64,000 nt of DNA, taken from NCBI GenBank assembly GCA_016186795.1, contig JACPKY010000002.1, positions 445,814-509,813 of the forward strand. The letters run 5' to 3'. The translations under genes were made by a program, and so were the position numbers. Below, one piece after another: positions 61,299-64,000 of this stretch (its first letter is position 1; every line of letters begins with the position of its first letter). The notes under the pieces are model-generated. The model made no database searches. It was not told where the DNA came from and worked only from the letters and a program-made list of their open reading frames with translations. Source of the DNA: Candidatus Gottesmanbacteria bacterium (GTDB taxonomy: Bacteria > Patescibacteria > Microgenomatia > 2-02-FULL-39-11).

Positions 61299-62495
61299 TT
61301 ACAGGGAGAGTGTATTCAGGACATCGTTAAGATGTGTCTGAACCGCTTCCATGAGTGATGCCCATCCTGCCATCACGCTACCACCACCGGTATTGTAGTC
61401 TCCGGCGTTATTCCCAGCATCAACAACACTATTTACAGTATTGAAGACTCCGAGATACTCAGGTTCACACCCATCGGTCTCACTCCATGGTCTCCATGGA
61501 TTTCGAATCCGATCAGCGTTGTGAGACTGGCACTTGTTATTCCAGTTATCTACAGTTACGTTTTTATTGTTATTCACGTACTGTGCATTATTGGAATACG
61601 GACCTGTTACACTACTTGAAGCATCATTGGCGAATCCGCCCATGGCTGTTGCAATCATAGTCGTGTTGATATTCCCTTCGGTATTGACACCAACTCCGGC
61701 TGTTGCATTTCCTGTTGTAATATCGCCTCCCAACGTGTTGTAGGATGCGCTATTATTCCCAGTTAATGCACGTGCGTTCACTCTGTTTTTGACTTGGAGG
61801 TCATTCACATTGTTCACGTACGCGTAGATGTCGTTGTTGATGACTGCCGCATTGTTAGAGAATGGTCCAGTTGTGCTATTGAATGCAGTGTTGTTCCCAG
61901 TACCACCTGCCCCAAGGTTAAGGTCTGTCAAACTGTCATTCACATGTGTCAGTACTCCAAGATTTAACCATGAATTTCCAGTTTGAACGGTTGCTGGACC
62001 GGTATTGTAGTCTGCACTATTATTCCCAGTATCAGCTGTTGCATTCACACTATTCTTCACTGTGGCGGTATTACTGTTGTATACATCGACTCTCGTTCGA
62101 TTGTTGATGTATGCAGCGTTATTGGAGTAAGGTCCGGTAATTTCGTTACCAGCGATGTTGTTTGAACCTCCAGATCCAATTGTCAGATTGGTCGTACTGA
62201 TGTTTGCAACTGAAGACACGGTTGTGTTGTTGGTCGCATTCCCAGTGACGATTGAGCCTCCCAGCGTATTGTAGGAAGCACTGTTGTTCCCAGTGTTAGA
62301 CGTAGAATTCACTCTATTGATGATTTGAGCATCATTGACGTTATTGACCGTCACATTGCTAGTGTTGTTTACAGTGCAGGTGTTGTTTGAAAACGGTCCT
62401 GTGGTACTGTTTGTACAACTGTTTGCAGCAAATGCCGGTACTAAGGTTGCAGCGAGTAAAACTGCTGCCCCTGTTAACGTTGCAATTTTTTTCAT
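61299..62495 (-). CDS. S-layer-like secreted protein with four 88-89-residue repeats
   Basis: This 398-residue secreted protein has a signal peptide (MKKIATLTGAAVLLAATLVP, cleavage after AFA) and no membrane anchor. Four repeats start with TGP(F/Y)SNN at residues 32, 120, 209 and 297. Repeats 1 and 3 share SASYNTLGG and TGNAT; repeats 2 and 4 share a DYNTG form, so units alternate A-B-A-B. Two Cys pairs (27/40 and 322/343) flank the ends. It is rich in Asn and Thr and poor in charge, like an S-layer protein. The ATG at 62495 has an AAAGGAGGTGA ribosome-binding site 10 bases upstream, and the longer frame to 62558 is rejected. Confidence 0.75.
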   Translation of the reverse strand: MKKIATLTGAAVLLAATLVPAFAANSCTNSTTGPFSNNTCTVNNTSNVTVNNVNDAQIINRVNSTSNTGNNSASYNTLGGSIVTGNATNNTTVSSVANISTTNLTIGSGGSNNIAGNEITGPYSNNAAYINNRTRVDVYNSNTATVKNSVNATADTGNNSADYNTGPATVQTGNSWLNLGVLTHVNDSLTDLNLGAGGTGNNTAFNSTTGPFSNNAAVINNDIYAYVNNVNDLQVKNRVNARALTGNNSASYNTLGGDITTGNATAGVGVNTEGNINTTMIATAMGGFANDASSSVTGPYSNNAQYVNNNKNVTVDNWNNKCQSHNADRIRNPWRPWSETDGCEPEYLGVFNTVNSVVDAGNNAGDYNTGGGSVMAGWASLMEAVQTHLNDVLNTLSL

Positions 62496-62595
62496 TAAGT
62501 TTTCACCTCCTTTCTTTTGTGTGATAACAAAACTGTCATTCTGCCTAGGAAAGAACACACAGCTTTGTCCAATCCAGTAAGTCAGTAATCACTCC

Positions 62596-62646
62596 AAAAA
62601 AATGAGGTAAGTCTCCTCCCGATAATATCGGGAGAATCCTTACCTC
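62596..62646 (-). terminator. Rho-independent terminator in the S-layer-like gene leader
   Basis: On the minus strand GAGGTAAG (62639-62646) pairs with CTTACCTC (62604-62611). An inner stem CTCCCGAT/ATCGGGAG (62616-62634) adds stability, and seven T residues follow (62596-62602). The 5' arm of the outer stem is the same sequence that closes the conserved leader hairpin, so terminator and hairpin are mutually exclusive. It lies about 100 bases before the ATG and could also end the yezD-like transcript. Confidence 0.75.
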
Positions 62647-62662
62647 CGTGTGCGGTCGGTAA
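62640..62662 (-). ncRNA. Conserved leader hairpin, copy 2 (candidate structured RNA/aptamer)
   Basis: The minus strand forms TTACC (62658-62662) paired with GGTAA (62640-62644) around the 13-base loop GACCGCACACGGA. The loop matches copy 1 (57632-57644) at 12 of 13 positions, while the stem differs and remains complementary. Its 3' arm overlaps the 5' arm of the terminator at 62596-62646. It lies 23 bases after the stop of the yezD-like gene and 145 bases before the start of the S-layer-like gene. Confidence 0.6.
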
Positions 62663-62685
62663 TTAAAATTATTTTTCCAGCGCGC

Positions 62686-62850
62686 CTAAATTTGGTGGCT
62701 GGTTTTTCTGATATTTCTCTCTGTAATCTGTGTCACTTTGTTGTTTTGCACGTAAATCTCTACGGATCCCCAGCCGCGAATATTTTTGAGTGCTTGCTTT
62801 ATTTCCTCAAGTAAATCCCTAGTAATTTTTTTGGTTGAGTAGTCAACCAT
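62686..62850 (-). CDS. YezD/DUF2292-like small protein
   Basis: A 54-residue frame on the minus strand, starting at the ATG at 62850, reads MVDYSTKKITRDLLEEI and continues to ALKNIRGWGSVEIYVQNNKV and TQITERNIRKT before TAG. The pattern of a helix, then I-x-x-GSV-x-I-x-V-Q-x-x-K-V-x-QI, matches the YezD (DUF2292) family of small proteins of unknown function. It fills most of the gap between the DUF4352-like gene and the S-layer-like gene. A strong promoter lies about 75 bases upstream, giving a leader without a clear ribosome-binding site. Confidence 0.75.
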   Translation of the reverse strand: MVDYSTKKITRDLLEEIKQALKNIRGWGSVEIYVQNNKVTQITERNIRKTSHQI

Positions 62851-62931
62851 TGGGCATTGTAGGCAGTTGCGGGCAGACTGTGAATGATGAGCAGATTTTG
62901 GGGCAGAAGTACGGGCTTTTTTCTAAGTCGC

Positions 62932-62961
62932 ACTATAAAAGATATACTCTTACCTTGTCAA
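62932..62961 (-). promoter_or_regulatory. Strong sigma-70-type promoter for the yezD-like/S-layer-like unit
   Basis: A perfect TTGACA (62956-62961) and TATAGT (62932-62937, one mismatch) are separated by 18 bases on the minus strand. The -35 box overlaps the TGA stop of the preceding gene. Transcription would begin near 62925 and run through the small yezD-like gene into the leader hairpin of the S-layer-like gene. Confidence 0.65.
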
Positions 62962-63572
62962 GAGGGCAATTTTATTGGTATTTCCTCTTTCTTCCCGTCA
63001 AGTTCTCCAACATAGAGCTTAAATTCCTTCGCATCTTGGGGGATTACAAATCCGATTCGATCAGGTTTCGTCGAGATTGCGGCAACATACACCAGATTGT
63101 TATGCAAATCTGGCGCAAACTTGTTCTCTTCATCACCGTTAACAGTCAGGCGAACGAGATCTCCTGGCAAAATATTTAATGGAATTGTGGCATCGTTTTT
63201 CAGGTCAAGTTGCAGAATTAGAAAGGTTTTGTTGTTTTTGGCAACGAACGTCTGGTCTTTCACAAGGACTTGATTTGTTTTCTCAACTGTTGTTGCGGTA
63301 ACTTTTATTTTCTGTATCACTGGTTTTCCCTGGTTATTGAGAGCGGTAAACTCAAAGCTTCTATTCACCGGTTGCGAAACAGATTTAGCCGATGCCGTCT
63401 GACCAACCCTTGAAGAAATAAATCGTGCACCTCCGATACCAATGACAAAAAGAACTATAAGCGCAATAACTATCCGTTTTTTGGAGGATAAAATGGATCG
63501 TAGAAAAAGTCCACCGGTTTTCGCAAGTTGCGAAGCTTTTTCTAGACCCAGAATATTTTTTTCTTTTGCCAT
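62958..63572 (-). CDS. Membrane-anchored DUF4352-like protein
   Basis: This 204-residue protein has a cytosolic basic lead (to about 33), one membrane helix (IVIALIVLFVIGIGGARFI) and an extracytoplasmic domain. The domain reads VLVKDQTFVAKNNKTFLILQ, LDLKNDATIPLNILPGDLVR and FVIPQDAKEFKLYVGELDG. This is the telokin-like immunoglobulin fold of DUF4352: a central strand on ligand-like residues followed by a P-x-D-A-K-x-x-x-L turn. Its role is unknown. It is encoded between the PIG-V-like gene and the yezD-like gene and has its own promoter and a strong hairpin directly before the ATG. Confidence 0.65.
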   Translation of the reverse strand: MAKEKNILGLEKASQLAKTGGLFLRSILSSKKRIVIALIVLFVIGIGGARFISSRVGQTASAKSVSQPVNRSFEFTALNNQGKPVIQKIKVTATTVEKTNQVLVKDQTFVAKNNKTFLILQLDLKNDATIPLNILPGDLVRLTVNGDEENKFAPDLHNNLVYVAAISTKPDRIGFVIPQDAKEFKLYVGELDGKKEEIPIKLPS

Positions 63573-63579
63573 AAGAAAA

Positions 63580-63602
63580 GCCCAAAGCAGACAGCTTTGG
63601 GC
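63580..63602 (-). terminator. Perfect hairpin with short T-run just before the DUF4352-like start
   Basis: On the minus strand GCCCAAAGC and GCTTTGGGC (9 base pairs) enclose TGTCT, followed by TTTT and then, after three bases, the ATG at 63572. It looks like a terminator or 5' stabilising hairpin at the very start of the transcript from the promoter at 63615-63643. It would cover the site where a ribosome-binding sequence is normally found. Confidence 0.55.
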
Positions 63603-63614
63603 AGAAGTAAACAG

Positions 63615-63643
63615 ATACTATACTGGTCAAATCACATTGTCAA
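63615..63643 (-). promoter_or_regulatory. Strong promoter of the DUF4352-like gene
   Basis: A perfect TTGACA (63638-63643) is followed by overlapping -10 candidates: TAGTAT at 17 bases spacing (63615-63620) or TATAGT at 15 (63617-63622). Transcription would start near 63608 and the leader would be about 36 bases, mostly taken up by the hairpin at 63580-63602. Confidence 0.65.
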
Positions 63644-63711
63644 GATATCGAAATATATCAAACTATCTCTTTTCCAGTACATTGATCAATTTTTCTTATT
63701 ACCACGTACTG

Positions 63712-64000
63712 TCATGCGATGAATAATCCCACTACAAACAAGGCAAAGTAGAGAGAAAAGAAGAGAACTGATGCTCCCAGATACATGATTTTATAGGTAG
63801 GCTGAATGCGAAACGAGACGACAGAAAGAAATAGCGGAAAAAGAATAAGTGCATACCGAGAGAAAGAGAAAAATGGAACCATACTGTATTTCGTACTAGT
63901 AACGGTAAAGACGAGATAGAGAAGGAGAGAAAGAATCCAGATATCAGTCCGGAGAAGCCTTTTTGACAGGACAACAAGAATTCCTCCTGATGTTGCCAAA
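63712..64000 (-). CDS. PIG-V-like GT-C mannosyltransferase, C-terminal part cut by window edge
   Basis: The frame is open to the right edge and shows the last 95 or so residues of a polytopic membrane protein. It contains STKYSMVPFFSFSRYALILF followed by PLFLSVVSF and a final hydrophobic helix. The same sequence form, a Ser-x-x-RY-x-L-x-x-FP core then two helices, ends the PIG-V-like protein at 2895-4127. It is therefore probably another polyprenyl-phosphate-dependent mannosyltransferase. The 139 bases between its stop and the next gene hold a promoter and hairpin, so transcription is likely re-initiated there. Confidence 0.6.
   Translation of the reverse strand, partial: LATSGGILVVLSKRLLRTDIWILSLLLYLVFTVTSTKYSMVPFFSFSRYALILFPLFLSVVSFRIQPTYKIMYLGASVLFFSLYFALFVVGLFIA

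Noticed and set aside
62640..62662. Leader hairpin as a cyclic di-GMP (GEMM) riboswitch
   Set aside because: The GCACA-like loop is reminiscent of GEMM, but the second helix, the GNRA tetraloop and receptor and the overall length are missing.
1..64000. tRNA, rRNA, CRISPR arrays, insertion sequences
   Set aside because: I looked for tRNA T-arm patterns, spaced direct repeats and transposase motifs and saw none; nearly all sequence is accounted for by coding regions.

Overview
The window is a dense, AT-rich stretch of bacterial chromosome. All but one of about 60 genes lie on the minus strand, so transcription runs from high to low coordinates. Genes are packed with 1-50 base overlaps or gaps of a few bases. 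The mix resembles Candidate Phyla Radiation bacteria, most likely Microgenomates (inference; no rRNA or ribosomal-protein marker is present). It includes many polytopic GT-C glycosyltransferases, PTPS-related/YfhO membrane proteins, DPM1-like GT2 enzymes with DUF2304 or GtrA partners, a CAP protein, sortase and Asn/Thr-rich repeat surface proteins. I found no tRNA, rRNA, CRISPR array, insertion sequence or phage gene.

Region 1 (1-53 kb) is an envelope-glycan and glycosylation island. It holds 12 GT2 enzymes, 2 GT4 enzymes, 18 large polytopic membrane proteins (GT-C/ArnT-like, PIG-V-like, PTPS-related, YfhO-like), a Wzx-type flippase, a cupin, an FAD oxidoreductase, a secreted deacetylase-like protein and eight SDR nucleotide-sugar enzymes. 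The right end of the island is a sugar-nucleotide cassette read rmlA-rmlC-rmlB-rmlD-ugd-GMD-like-UXS-like. It predicts dTDP-L-rhamnose, UDP-glucuronate/UDP-xylose and a GDP-deoxyhexose precursor. A zinc-ribbon-bearing dTDP-L-rhamnose 4-epimerase homologue (35.7-36.8 kb) suggests dTDP-6-deoxy-L-talose. The working model is that cytosolic GT2 enzymes charge polyprenyl phosphate, GtrA- and Wzx-type proteins move lipid-linked sugars across the membrane, and the GT-C set transfers sugars outside. A methyltransferase in this island is split by one in-frame TAA, and one GT-C paralogue has lost its catalytic loop.

Region 2 (54.3-64 kb) is a cell-surface module. It holds a CAP-domain membrane protein, a secreted Thr-Pro repeat/LamG/lamin-tail protein, a sortase overlapping its probable LSATG-type substrate, two repeat surface proteins sharing one repeat family (a 398-aa S-layer-like protein and a 769-aa anchored protein), a YezD-like small protein and a DUF4352-like anchored protein. 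The leaders of the LamG protein and the S-layer-like protein both carry the same unusual hairpin: a 13-base loop, identical at 12 positions, closed by stems that differ in sequence but stay complementary. Each is followed by a Rho-independent terminator upstream of the start codon. This riboswitch-like arrangement is the best candidate here for an undescribed system.

Starts were moved inward from the longest ORF wherever that ORF ran deep into the upstream gene. Function calls rest on motifs read by eye; no database search was possible.
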